Assembly: GCA_021787365.1 (NCBI GenBank)
Contig: JAJYMB010000025.1
Span: 1 to 54,031, forward strand
Direction of reading: 5' to 3'
Origin: Actinomycetes bacterium
GTDB lineage: Bacteria; Actinomycetota; Acidimicrobiia; Acidimicrobiales; Palsa-688
DNA length: 54,031 bases
Under the pieces are notes generated by a model that did no database searches, was not told the origin of the DNA, and worked only from the letters and a program-made list of their open reading frames with translations. The position numbers and the translations under genes were made by a program. Positions 32,703-40,628 of the stretch are shown here, one piece after another. The stretch's first letter is position 1. Each line of letters starts with the position of its first letter.

Positions 32703-33359
32703 ATGGAAAGGAACACTGTGTACACCGACGGCGCCTGCCTCGGGAACCCGGGGCCGGGGGGCTGGGCCTGGGCCATGCCCGGTGGGCGCTGGCGCAGCGG
32801 GGCAGAGCGTCGCACCACCAACCAGCGCATGGAGCTCACGGCCGTGCTCGACGCCGTCCGCAGCTTGGGCGGCCCGCTCGAGGTCGTGAGCGACAGCACT
32901 TACGTGGTCAACTGCTTCAAGCAGCGCTGGTGGGTGAAGTGGGTGGCCAACGGCTGGGTGGGCTCGACCAAGAAGCCCGTGGCCAACCGCGACCTCTGGG
33001 AACCCCTGGTGGAGCTCTACCGGGAGGTGCCCGGCCGGCTCGAGTTCCGCTGGGTGAAGGGCCACGGCGCTGACCCTTTCAACGACCTCGTCGACCGCCT
33101 GGCAGTGGCGGCGGCCGGCGAGCAGAGAGGAGGCGAAGGTGAGCGGCCGCCTTCCTCGGGCCAGCTTGGGCCGGCGGACGAGGTGCGCCGGCCGGGCCCT
33201 GCCGTGGTTAGGACCACGATCGAACTCCCCGAAGACTTGTACCAAGAGGCCCGCTCCCTGGCGCTCGACCGTGGGACGAGCGTGAGCGAGGTGATGGCGG
33301 ACCTCGTGCGGAAGGGGCTCGGAGCCGCGCGCCCCTCTGACCACCAGTGCGCCGACTGA
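32703..33359 (+). CDS. rnhA: Ribonuclease HI fused to a C-terminal ribbon-helix-helix domain
   Basis: 218 aa. Residues 1-135 are a complete RNase HI: YTDGACLGNPGPGGWAWA (D9), RMELTAV (E44), VSDSTYVV (D64), HGADPFNDLVDRLA (H121, D131). It degrades RNA in RNA-DNA hybrids. After a Gly/Pro-rich linker, residues 169-206 (VVRTTIELPEDLYQEARSLA and GTSVSEVMADLVRKGLG) form a CopG/VapB-like ribbon-helix-helix, normally a DNA-binding dimer domain. The two are in one uninterrupted frame. GGGAGG lies 5 nt before the ATG. It is transcribed divergently from aceE. Confidence 0.88.
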   Translation: MERNTVYTDGACLGNPGPGGWAWAMPGGRWRSGAERRTTNQRMELTAVLDAVRSLGGPLEVVSDSTYVVNCFKQRWWVKWVANGWVGSTKKPVANRDLWEPLVELYREVPGRLEFRWVKGHGADPFNDLVDRLAVAAAGEQRGGEGERPPSSGQLGPADEVRRPGPAVVRTTIELPEDLYQEARSLALDRGTSVSEVMADLVRKGLGAARPSDHQCAD

Positions 33360-33366
33360 GGAAAAT

Positions 33367-33438
33367 CTTGCAGACGAAACTTGCAAGACGAAACTTGCAG
33401 ACGAAAGTGGTCATATAGACCGTTTTCGTCTACAAGTT
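33367..33438. repeat. Three direct copies and one inverted copy of CTTGCAGACGAAA, forming a hairpin
   Basis: CTTGCAGACGAAA at 33367-33379 and 33394-33406, CTTGCAAGACGAAA at 33380-33393, and the reverse complement of CTTGTAGACGAAA at 33424-33436. The last direct copy and the inverted copy pair around GGTC-ATATA-GACC to give a long stem, starting 8 nt after the RNase H gene. No gene is seen in 33360-33524. Confidence 0.8.
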
Positions 33439-33524
33439 CGCGAAAGAGCACCGTTGCCGGCCAGCCGGCGTTCGCTGAAGCGGCCCGGCGCGCCGTCACT
33501 GCACCGGCCCTGGCGCCTGTGTCC

Positions 33525-34316
33525 TCAGGAGGCGGCGACCGCCCCAGGCGCCCAGAGCGCTGCTTTGTGCTGGGTCATCGCGGCCTTATAGGGGACGTAC
33601 TGCTGGGAGACGACCCGCCACGCACCGTCCAGGTAGCTGATGAGCGTCTGGTCGAAATAGCCGTCCGCCGGCTTGGCTTCCGTGGCACCGGGCACGTAAG
33701 TCACGAGGTCCCCGGGGCGAGGCACGTCGGCGAAGCCCTCGCCCAGGAAGCGGTAGAGCGACACCCGCCCGCTGCCCTCGACTACGTCGAGGTCGTGGCC
33801 GAAGCGGGGGAGGTCTGTCGGCATGACGAAGACCAGTTCGGGGCGGCGCGGGCGCAGGTCGAGCCGCCATAGGAGCGCCGGCAGGCCCGGGTTGTCGAAC
33901 ACGTGCACGAGCGCTAATTCCCACTCCCGGCCTTGGCGGCGCCACACGAGGTCGCGCTCCTGGCCCCCGAAGGCACCTCGCTCCACCTCGACCACGCCGG
34001 CGACGGTGCCGGCGGGAGAAGTGGCGGTGATGCACTTGCCCCGGAACGCAGGGTCGAAGAGCGTGTGGCAGTTGGGGCTGTAAGGCTTTACCGTCGGCGC
34101 TCGGGGGGGTGCAAGCGGCGTGCCGATGCCCGAGAGCGCGATGCCGATCACCCCCGTGCTGGGACCGGGAGGCACTGCGGCTGGCGCGGCGCGTGCCGGC
34201 TCCGAACTCGGGGTAACCGGGCTGGCGACGGCAGCCGGCGCGAGGGCAACTGCTACAGCACAGGCGGCGAAAATGGCACCTACAGCTCCCCCGGCTCGCA
34301 GCATGGCGGGTCCCAC
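33525..34316 (-). CDS. Secreted protein of unknown function
   Basis: 263 aa. Signal peptide LRAGGAVGAIFAACAVAVAL ending AAVASPV, then an Ala/Pro-rich linker to about residue 75, then a globular part with VKPYSPNCHTLFDPAFRGKC (two Cys, likely a disulfide), WELALVHVFDNPGLPALLWR, VVEGSGRVSLYRF and ISYLDGAWRVVSQQYVPY. I do not recognise the family. The GTG at 34316 is chosen because AGGAG lies 8 nt upstream. The spacer to purB (34317-34604) contains only a small hairpin. Confidence 0.6.
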   Translation of the reverse strand: MGPAMLRAGGAVGAIFAACAVAVALAPAAVASPVTPSSEPARAAPAAVPPGPSTGVIGIALSGIGTPLAPPRAPTVKPYSPNCHTLFDPAFRGKCITATSPAGTVAGVVEVERGAFGGQERDLVWRRQGREWELALVHVFDNPGLPALLWRLDLRPRRPELVFVMPTDLPRFGHDLDVVEGSGRVSLYRFLGEGFADVPRPGDLVTYVPGATEAKPADGYFDQTLISYLDGAWRVVSQQYVPYKAAMTQHKAALWAPGAVAAS

Positions 34317-34507
34317 AGTAGTTGCTCCTGCCGGGAGCACCCATCTGAACGGAGTGAAAATAAGGGGGACCGTGGGGTGCGACCGGGGGGGGCGGGCCAG
34401 AGTTCGCCCGCCGAGGCCCGTGCCGTGCGCCGGGACGGTGATCTGGTCTGGGCCCAGATCCAGCTACCAACCCACGCAGCTTCCGTGGCCTGAAAATGCC
34501 AAGCGGC

Positions 34508-34523
34508 CCAGGAGAAATCCTGG
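34508..34523. promoter_or_regulatory. Small GNRA-loop hairpin upstream of purB
   Basis: CCAGGA-GAAA-TCCTGG, a perfect 6-bp stem with a GAAA tetraloop, 81 bp before the purB start. Its function is unknown; it could lie in the purB leader. Confidence 0.3.
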
Positions 34524-34604
34524 ACGGCTTCCGGTTGCCTGCCGGAATAGCCCGCTGAGGGGGGCGCCGGCTTGAGGTAGCGTCGAGGCAGAGGTCGAAG
34601 CCGC

Positions 34605-36083
34605 GTGGTCCCAGTACGAGAAGTACCCGAGCCGGTTTACACGGCGGCCGAGTGGCGCCTGCGCGCGCTCTCGCCCCTGGACGGCCGCTACGGGGCCCAG
34701 ATGGAGCCTTACGCCGCGGCGTTTTCCGAGGCTGCCCTGATAAGGGAGCGCTTTGCGGTCGAGGTCGCCTGGCTCCAGTACTTGGCCGGCCTGCCCGAGG
34801 TCAGCGAACTGGGGGCGCTCAGCCCCGCCGACAAGGTGGCGCTGCAGGACTGGCTTGCCCGGTTCGGCCCGCCCGAGGCGGGGCAGGTGAAGCGCCTCGA
34901 GGCTCGGACCAACCACGACGTGAAGGCGGTCGAGTACTACTTGAAGCGCCGGCTCGTCGAGGAGCTGGGCTGGACCGAGGCTAGGGCGGAGTTCGTGCAC
35001 TTCGCGGCCACCTCGGAGGACATCAACAACCTGGCGTACGCACGCATGGTGCGCTCGGCGCTGGAGGAGGCGTGGCTGCCCTCCGCCCAAGCGCTCGTGG
35101 CGGACGTGCGCGCCCTGGCGCTCCAGACTTCGGAGCTCCCCATGCTCGCCCGTACCCACGGCCAACCGGCGACACCGACAACGCTCGGCAAGGAGCTAGC
35201 GGTCTTCGTGGCCCGGTGGCAACGCCAGCTGCGGTCTGTGCGAGCACTCGAGGTACCGGGCAAATGGGGAGGGGCGACGGGGACTCTCGCCGCTCATGTC
35301 ATGGCTTATCCCGAGCTCGACTGGGCGAGCACCGCACGCGAGTTCGTGACGTCGCTTGGCTTCGAGTGGGCCCCGCTCACCACCCAGGTGGAGCCTCACG
35401 ACTGGTTGGCGGAACTGTTCGGCGCGATGAGCCGCTTCGGCACGGTGCTAATCGACTTCTGCCGCGATATGTGGTGGTACGTGAGCCTCGGTTATTTGCG
35501 GCAAAAGGCCGTCGAAGGAGAGGTCGGCAGTTCGGCCATGCCGCACAAGGTCAACCCGATCGATTTCGAGAACGCCGAGGCCAATGCCGGCGTCGCCGGC
35601 GCCCTGTTCTCCCACCTCTCGGCCAAGCTGCCGGTATCGAGGCTCCAGCGGGACCTTTCGGATTCTTCCGCTTTGCGCAATTTGGGTACAGTTTTCGGCT
35701 ATTCAGGTTTGGCTGTGCTTTCCGCGAGGAGGGGCTTGGCCCGGAGCGCGCCGGCGCCCGAGACTTTGGCAGCCGACTTGGACGGTGCATGGGAAGTGCT
35801 CGCGGAGGCCGTTCAGACGGTTATGCGCCGTTATGGCCAGGTTGGTGGTTACGAACAGTTAGCCGCCCTCACGAGAGGCCGGGCGCTGACCCAGGAAGAG
35901 TTCCAGCGCTTTGTGCGCGGCCTCGACCTCCCAGCGCCAGCACGCGACCGTCTTTTGGCCTTGGAACCGGCGACCTACACTGGGCTGGCAGGCCGGCTTG
36001 CTAAATTGGTGGCCGGCCCGGTAGCTGTCGACCGGGATATGAAACCAAAGGACAGTTCGAAAAAAGCTGAGGTGGGCCGGTGA
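34605..36083 (+). CDS. purB: Adenylosuccinate lyase
   Basis: 492 aa. LSPLDGRYGAQM at the N-terminus, TNHDVKAVEYYLK, HFAATSEDINNLAYA, MLARTHGQPATPTTLG and the signature GSSAMPHKVNPIDFENAEAN mark the longer E. coli-type PurB. It cleaves SAICAR and adenylosuccinate, releasing fumarate, in purine synthesis. The start at 34605 is GTG, with GAGG about 11 nt upstream. Its stop overlaps the next gene by 4 nt (GTGA). The lysine-rich tail (MKPKDSSKKAEVGR) is an extension beyond the usual end. Confidence 0.95.
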   Translation: MVPVREVPEPVYTAAEWRLRALSPLDGRYGAQMEPYAAAFSEAALIRERFAVEVAWLQYLAGLPEVSELGALSPADKVALQDWLARFGPPEAGQVKRLEARTNHDVKAVEYYLKRRLVEELGWTEARAEFVHFAATSEDINNLAYARMVRSALEEAWLPSAQALVADVRALALQTSELPMLARTHGQPATPTTLGKELAVFVARWQRQLRSVRALEVPGKWGGATGTLAAHVMAYPELDWASTAREFVTSLGFEWAPLTTQVEPHDWLAELFGAMSRFGTVLIDFCRDMWWYVSLGYLRQKAVEGEVGSSAMPHKVNPIDFENAEANAGVAGALFSHLSAKLPVSRLQRDLSDSSALRNLGTVFGYSGLAVLSARRGLARSAPAPETLAADLDGAWEVLAEAVQTVMRRYGQVGGYEQLAALTRGRALTQEEFQRFVRGLDLPAPARDRLLALEPATYTGLAGRLAKLVAGPVAVDRDMKPKDSSKKAEVGR

Positions 36084-36568
36084 ACGGCGAAGGCCAAGTA
36101 CAAATCGACCGGGGACGGTGGCGTTACCGGTTCGCCCTCGACTCCGACAACATAGCAATTTACAAGTCTCGGCGCGCGGGCCAGGGCCTAGCCCCGGAAG
36201 AAGCGTGGCGAAACCTGGCGGCGCTCGGCATTTCCGACGCCTTCGTCGTGCCCGTCCCGGGAGGGTGGCAGCCCTTTGTCGAAGTGGGCGACGGGCGCCA
36301 GCGCTGGGTGCTGCAAAAGCGCATGACGCTGGCCGAGGCCGAGGCGACCGCCAGCCACTTCTTGCTCAGCCTGGCCGACGCGATCGTGAACGCTGCACCG
36401 CCGCTCGCCAGCGAAAAGGAGGACGGCTCGCAGTCCCTCCATGTCCCCGAGCCACCGCCGGCCCCGGCCGAAGAGAAAGCAGCCGAAGCCGCCCTGGCCC
36501 ACGCCCGCACGAAGCGTGAGTCAGCAGGCTGGGAGCTGATCTACAGCCGCCAGCGCGCTGCCCGCTGA
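36080..36568 (+). CDS. Unknown protein translationally coupled to purB
   Basis: 162 aa. The first 90 residues look like a compact domain (RGRWRYRFALDSDNIAIYKS, GISDAFVVPVPGGWQPFVEV, KRMTLAEAEATASHFLLSLA); the rest is a Pro/Ala/Glu-rich linker with a charged helix. No recognised family, no signal or membrane segment. It begins at the GTG inside the purB stop, so it is certainly co-translated with purB. Confidence 0.6.
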   Translation: MNGEGQVQIDRGRWRYRFALDSDNIAIYKSRRAGQGLAPEEAWRNLAALGISDAFVVPVPGGWQPFVEVGDGRQRWVLQKRMTLAEAEATASHFLLSLADAIVNAAPPLASEKEDGSQSLHVPEPPPAPAEEKAAEAALAHARTKRESAGWELIYSRQRAAR

Positions 36569-36673
36569 GCGGGCTCCCGCACGTTCGGCGCGGGGTGGCA
36601 GCCCGAGAGGAGCGAGCGTCGAGCCCGCTCGTGCTCCGTGACCCGGCTGGTCTGCAGCCGCGACTCGCAGCGC

Positions 36674-37063
36674 TCAGAGTTCGGTCGGGCCTACCACAAA
36701 GCCAAGACGAGCGGTGGCCCTCCGCAACCTCGCATCGAGCGTTACCAGCCGGCAGTGGGACAGGCGGGCGAGCGCGACGTACTCGGCGTCGTAGGTCTTG
36801 GCCCAGCCGAGCTCCTCAGCCAACCACCAGGCTTCGTCGCCCAGCCGGGCTGGTGAACGGCGCGTCACTCGGCATTGCTCGAGGCGCCCGCGAGTCGTGG
36901 CCGCGTCCTCGGGTCTGACTTCGCCTCGCCAGGTCATCTCGAGGAGGACCGACCTCGCCTCGGACCACATGAGAGGCGGCGCTATCAGGTCGTCGCCCAG
37001 CACGTCGAAGCCGTCGTCGGCACCGCTCGCGGCCAGGGCGACGGTGGCGTCGACTACGAGCAC
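36674..37063 (-). CDS. PIN-domain ribonuclease toxin (VapC-like)
   Basis: 129 aa. Acidic PIN residues are visible: VVDAT (D5), WSEARSVL (E35), KTYDAEYVALA (D92) and LVTLDARL (D110). It is predicted to cut RNA when released from its antitoxin. The GTG start immediately follows the antitoxin TAA (zero spacing), so the pair is one operon. Confidence 0.85.
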   Translation of the reverse strand: MLVVDATVALAASGADDGFDVLGDDLIAPPLMWSEARSVLLEMTWRGEVRPEDAATTRGRLEQCRVTRRSPARLGDEAWWLAEELGWAKTYDAEYVALARLSHCRLVTLDARLRRATARLGFVVGPTEL

Positions 37064-37339
37064 TTAGCGCCCCCGACGAGAGCGCGCGAGCCCGGCCACC
37101 CAGTTGGGCTGCGGCCTGCCCGAGCTGAACCGGCTCCACTGCTCAGGAGAAGGAAGTGCCTCCTTGTCGCGGGAAAGGACCTCCAAGTCTTCCTCTTCGA
37201 TGAAGTGCTGGGTGCCCACCTTGCGTGCCCGGAGCTTGCCCGAGCGGATCCACCGCCTCACGGTCTCGGGGTCACGGGCCACCCTGACGGCCGCCTCAGG
37301 AACGGTCAGCACATCGTAGCATGCTACTACAAAAGTCAC
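37064..37339 (-). CDS. Excisionase/MerR-type helix-turn-helix antitoxin
   Basis: 91 aa. LTVPEAAVRVARDPETVRRW, IRSGKLRARKVGTQHFIEEE is a HTH_17 domain, followed by a C-terminal tail with SRFSSGRPQPNW that could wrap the toxin. HTH_17 antitoxins paired with PIN toxins are known. Two GTG starts are possible (37339 or 37312); the second leaves the palindrome at 37316-37327 just upstream, as expected for autoregulation. Confidence 0.78.
   Translation of the reverse strand: MTFVVACYDVLTVPEAAVRVARDPETVRRWIRSGKLRARKVGTQHFIEEEDLEVLSRDKEALPSPEQWSRFSSGRPQPNWVAGLARSRRGR
37316..37327. promoter_or_regulatory. Palindrome GTAGCATGCTAC, candidate autoregulatory operator
   Basis: A perfect 12-bp inverted repeat at the start of the HTH/PIN operon, overlapping or preceding the antitoxin start depending on the GTG used. 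Confidence 0.45.
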
Positions 37340-37409
37340 CCCAGGAAAAGCAATGCCCAGGCAGTGGCATATCCGGCTGTGAAGCTTGGGAGAGAGCTAC
37401 GCTCTCGCG

Positions 37410-40400
37410 GTGCTAGCGGTCCATGCACTGTGGTCCCCCGGCGCCGGCGACCTCCTCCTTTGGGCCGAGGACAGCGCCGTGACGGGGACAGGAAAAGCCC
37501 GTCGTGGCCGGCGGCCGGCGCGGCCCCGCCCAGGGCCCCACCCCTTCGCCGCCTCCTCCGAGCGCGTGGCGTCTGCTCTCGCGGCGAGCGGCGCCGGCGT
37601 GGCCTTAGCAGCCCGTGAAGCTGGGCACGACCGCGCCTCCCTCTGGCTGCCGGCTGCCGACGGCGCCCCCGAGGCTTCGCCGCAACTCGTGCGCGAAAGC
37701 GACGAACCCTGGTCCCTGCCGGCGGAAGGCGGTGCCGGCCTCTCTTTGCGGCCCTTCTCGGTACCCGCGCTCCGCCTTGGCCCCGGGGCCGCCCTCGACA
37801 TGGTGCTCGCGCTCTCGAGCTACGAGTCGCCCGAGGTCGTCCCCGGTGCCTCGGTGAAGGCCCTCGCCTCCTTGGCCGGGTTGGCCCTGGAAGCCGTCGG
37901 CGGCGGCCGGGCCCTGCCCGGGCTGGCGACCGGCCCGCACGGTAGGTACGTAGCCAGGTGGTCGCCCGTCGGCGGGGGCCGCGACGAGGAGCGCCTCCGC
38001 TTGCTCTCTGCCTCGCTGCCACCGCTGTGCCGTGCCCTCGACCCGGCTGGGGCCGACCCCGAGGTCGTGGTGCGGGACGCGTTCGAGGCGTTCGTGGACG
38101 CCGTTTGCCGTGACGCGCTTTCGAGGGCGCGCCGCTCGCTGCTCGGGGTGGCTGGGAGGCGCTCGCGTGAAAAGAGGCCGGCGGTAGAGGCCTGGTTGGC
38201 AGCGCTCGGCGCGCCGCTCCCCGAGGTCGACGCCGACGCCGGCGAGCTCGCCAAGCTGGAGCGCCTCCTCGGTGAGTGGCGCGCCGGCGTGGCGGGGCGG
38301 GGAGGGCCGTGGCGGCTCTGCTTCCGCTTGCGGGAGCCTGAGCTCACCGACGAGGCGAGCGCTGAGAGCGCCGGCCGGGGCGGGGCCGTGGCCACCTCCA
38401 GGCGGCGTGCGAAGGGTGCTACGCCCGGTGCCCCGGTCGGGGAGCGCTGGCGGGTCGAGCTCTTACTCCAAGCCACCGACGACCCGAGCCTGGTCGTCGA
38501 GGCGGGCGACGTCTGGCGGTCGGGATCGGCGCTGCGCCGAGCTTCTCGGACCGTCGAGGCGCCCCACGAGGTGTTGCTCGGGGAGCTCGGGCGGGCTCGC
38601 TGCGCCTACCCGGAGCTCTCGTCGGTGTTGTCCCAGGCCGCCCCGACCGAGCTGGAGGTGGACCTGGCCGGCGCCTACCGCTTCCTGGCCGAAGTGGCGC
38701 CGGCTCTCGAGGTGGCCGGCTTCGGCGTGCTGCTGCCGGCCTGGTGGCGGCACCCGTCGTCGCGCCTCGGGGCCCGCTTGAAAGCCCGCACGGCTCGCCC
38801 GCGCGGCGCGACCGGTGCCGGCCTGCTCGGCGAGGACGGCCTCTTGGCCTTCGACTGGGAGGCCGCGGTCGGGGACGAGAAGCTCGGCGTTTTAGAACTG
38901 GAGCAGCTGGCCCGCCTGAAGGCCCCCCTCGTCCGGGTCCGGGGCAGGTGGCTGGAGCTGCGCCCTGGGGAGGCCGAGAAACTGGCCGAGTTCGTGCGCG
39001 CCGGGCGCCGGAGGGGCGAGGGGCGCATGATGAGCATGGCGGAGGTCCTGCGGGCGGCGGCCGGGGTGGACGACCAGGTGGACGGGGTGCCGGTGGTCGG
39101 TGTCGAAGCGGACGGCCTCCTCGGGGCGTTGCTGCGGGGCGAACTTTCCGACCGGGTGGAGGTTAAGGGCACGCCGGCGGGCTTCGCCGGCGAACTGCGC
39201 CCCTACCAGGAACGGGCGGTCGCGTGGATGGAACTGCTCGAGCGCACCGGCCTCGGCGCCTGCCTGGCCGACGACATGGGCCTCGGCAAGACGGCCATGG
39301 TGCTGGCCCTCGTGCAGTCGTCGCAGCGCCGGCGGCGCAACGGTGCCGGCCCGACCCTCGTGGTCTGCCCGACCTCGGTCGTCGGGAACTGGAAGCGTGA
39401 AGCCGAGAGGTTCGTGCCGCAGCTGAAGGTCGCGGTGCACCATGGCAGCGGCCGCGCCCGCGACGGCGACTTTTCCAGCCAAATTGCCGGCGCCGACGTC
39501 GTGATAACCAGCTATTCACTGGTGGACAGGGACCGCAGCGCCCTCGGCGGTGTGCGTTGGGCCCGGGTCGTGCTCGACGAGGCCCAGAACGTGAAAAACC
39601 CCGAAGCCAAACAGACCCGCGCCGTGCGGGCCCTGCCCGCGGCCCGCCGCATAGCCCTCACGGGTACGCCGGTAGAGAACCACTTGGGCGAGCTGTGGTC
39701 GATAATGGAGGTCTTGAACCCCGGGCTGTTGGGCTCAGCCGGTGCTTTCAGGGAGAATTTTGCAGTTCCCATCGAGCGCTACCACGAGCCTGAACCGGCC
39801 GAGAAACTGCGTGCGCTCACCCGCCCGTTCATCTTGCGCCGCCTGAAGACCGACAAGAGCGTCATCGCCGACCTCCCCGAGAAATTGGAAATGAAGGTCC
39901 TCTGCAACCTGACCCGGGAGCAGGTGACCCTCTACAGGGCGGTGGTGGACGAGATGCTCCGGAAGATCGACGAGGCCGAGGGCATGGAGCGGCGGGGGCT
40001 CGTGCTGGCGACGATGCTCCGGCTGAAGCAGGTCTGCAACCACCCCGCCCACTACCTGGGCGACGGTTCGGCGCTCGCCGGGCGGTCCGGGAAGCTCGAG
40101 CGCACGGTCGAGATACTGGAGGAAGTGCGCCAGAGCGGGGAGCGGGCGCTCGTTTTCAGCCAGTACGCGGAGATGGGGGCCATGTTGCGCTCGCACCTCG
40201 CCCAGAGGCTTTCCTGCCAGGTCGGCTTCCTCCACGGGGGACTCCCGCGCCGCCAGCGCGACGGCCTCGTCGAGCACTTCCAGGGAAGCGACGACCTCCC
40301 CGTGATGGTCCTCTCGCTGAAGGCGGGCGGTACCGGGCTCAACCTGACGGCGGCCAACCACGTAGTGCACTTCGACCGCTGGTGGAACCCGGCCGTGGAA

Positions 40401-40628
40401 AACCAGGCCACGGACCGGGCTTTTCGTATCGGCCAGCGAAAGGACGTCCAGGTGCGGAAGCTGGTCTGCGTGGGCACCCTGGAGGACCGCATCGACCAGA
40501 TGATCGAGGCGAAGCGCGAACTGGCCGAGCGCGTGGTCGGTTCGGGCGAGGCGTGGCTGACCGAGCTCTCGACCGACGAGTTGGCAGACGTGTTCCGCCT
40601 CTCCTCCGAGGCGTTGGGGGCGGCGTGA
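37410..40628 (+). CDS. SNF2-family DEAD-like helicase/translocase with large N-terminal region
   Basis: 1072 aa. The N-terminal half (about 590 residues) is the accessory region of bacterial SNF2 proteins (VLAVHALWSPGAGDLLLWAE and, near residue 430, SQAAPTELEVDLAGAYRFL). The ATPase core starts near residue 590: GELRPYQERAVAWM, ADDMGLGKTAM (Walker A), VVLDEAQNVKNP (Walker B), ALTGTPVENHLGELWSIME, RALVFSQYAEMGAMLRSHL and ATDRAFRIGQRKDVQVRKL. It is an ATP-driven double-strand DNA translocase, not necessarily a helicase. The GTG at 37410 is chosen by homology with the usual MLxxHxxWxP start; a TTG at 37386 is also possible. It is the first of four overlapping genes. Confidence 0.9.
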   Translation: MLAVHALWSPGAGDLLLWAEDSAVTGTGKARRGRRPARPRPGPHPFAASSERVASALAASGAGVALAAREAGHDRASLWLPAADGAPEASPQLVRESDEPWSLPAEGGAGLSLRPFSVPALRLGPGAALDMVLALSSYESPEVVPGASVKALASLAGLALEAVGGGRALPGLATGPHGRYVARWSPVGGGRDEERLRLLSASLPPLCRALDPAGADPEVVVRDAFEAFVDAVCRDALSRARRSLLGVAGRRSREKRPAVEAWLAALGAPLPEVDADAGELAKLERLLGEWRAGVAGRGGPWRLCFRLREPELTDEASAESAGRGGAVATSRRRAKGATPGAPVGERWRVELLLQATDDPSLVVEAGDVWRSGSALRRASRTVEAPHEVLLGELGRARCAYPELSSVLSQAAPTELEVDLAGAYRFLAEVAPALEVAGFGVLLPAWWRHPSSRLGARLKARTARPRGATGAGLLGEDGLLAFDWEAAVGDEKLGVLELEQLARLKAPLVRVRGRWLELRPGEAEKLAEFVRAGRRRGEGRMMSMAEVLRAAAGVDDQVDGVPVVGVEADGLLGALLRGELSDRVEVKGTPAGFAGELRPYQERAVAWMELLERTGLGACLADDMGLGKTAMVLALVQSSQRRRRNGAGPTLVVCPTSVVGNWKREAERFVPQLKVAVHHGSGRARDGDFSSQIAGADVVITSYSLVDRDRSALGGVRWARVVLDEAQNVKNPEAKQTRAVRALPAARRIALTGTPVENHLGELWSIMEVLNPGLLGSAGAFRENFAVPIERYHEPEPAEKLRALTRPFILRRLKTDKSVIADLPEKLEMKVLCNLTREQVTLYRAVVDEMLRKIDEAEGMERRGLVLATMLRLKQVCNHPAHYLGDGSALAGRSGKLERTVEILEEVRQSGERALVFSQYAEMGAMLRSHLAQRLSCQVGFLHGGLPRRQRDGLVEHFQGSDDLPVMVLSLKAGGTGLNLTAANHVVHFDRWWNPAVENQATDRAFRIGQRKDVQVRKLVCVGTLEDRIDQMIEAKRELAERVVGSGEAWLTELSTDELADVFRLSSEALGAA

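Noticed and set aside
33017..33499. 160-aa minus-strand open frame over the RNase H gene end and repeats
   Set aside because: Antisense to the fusion protein and built partly of the repeats.
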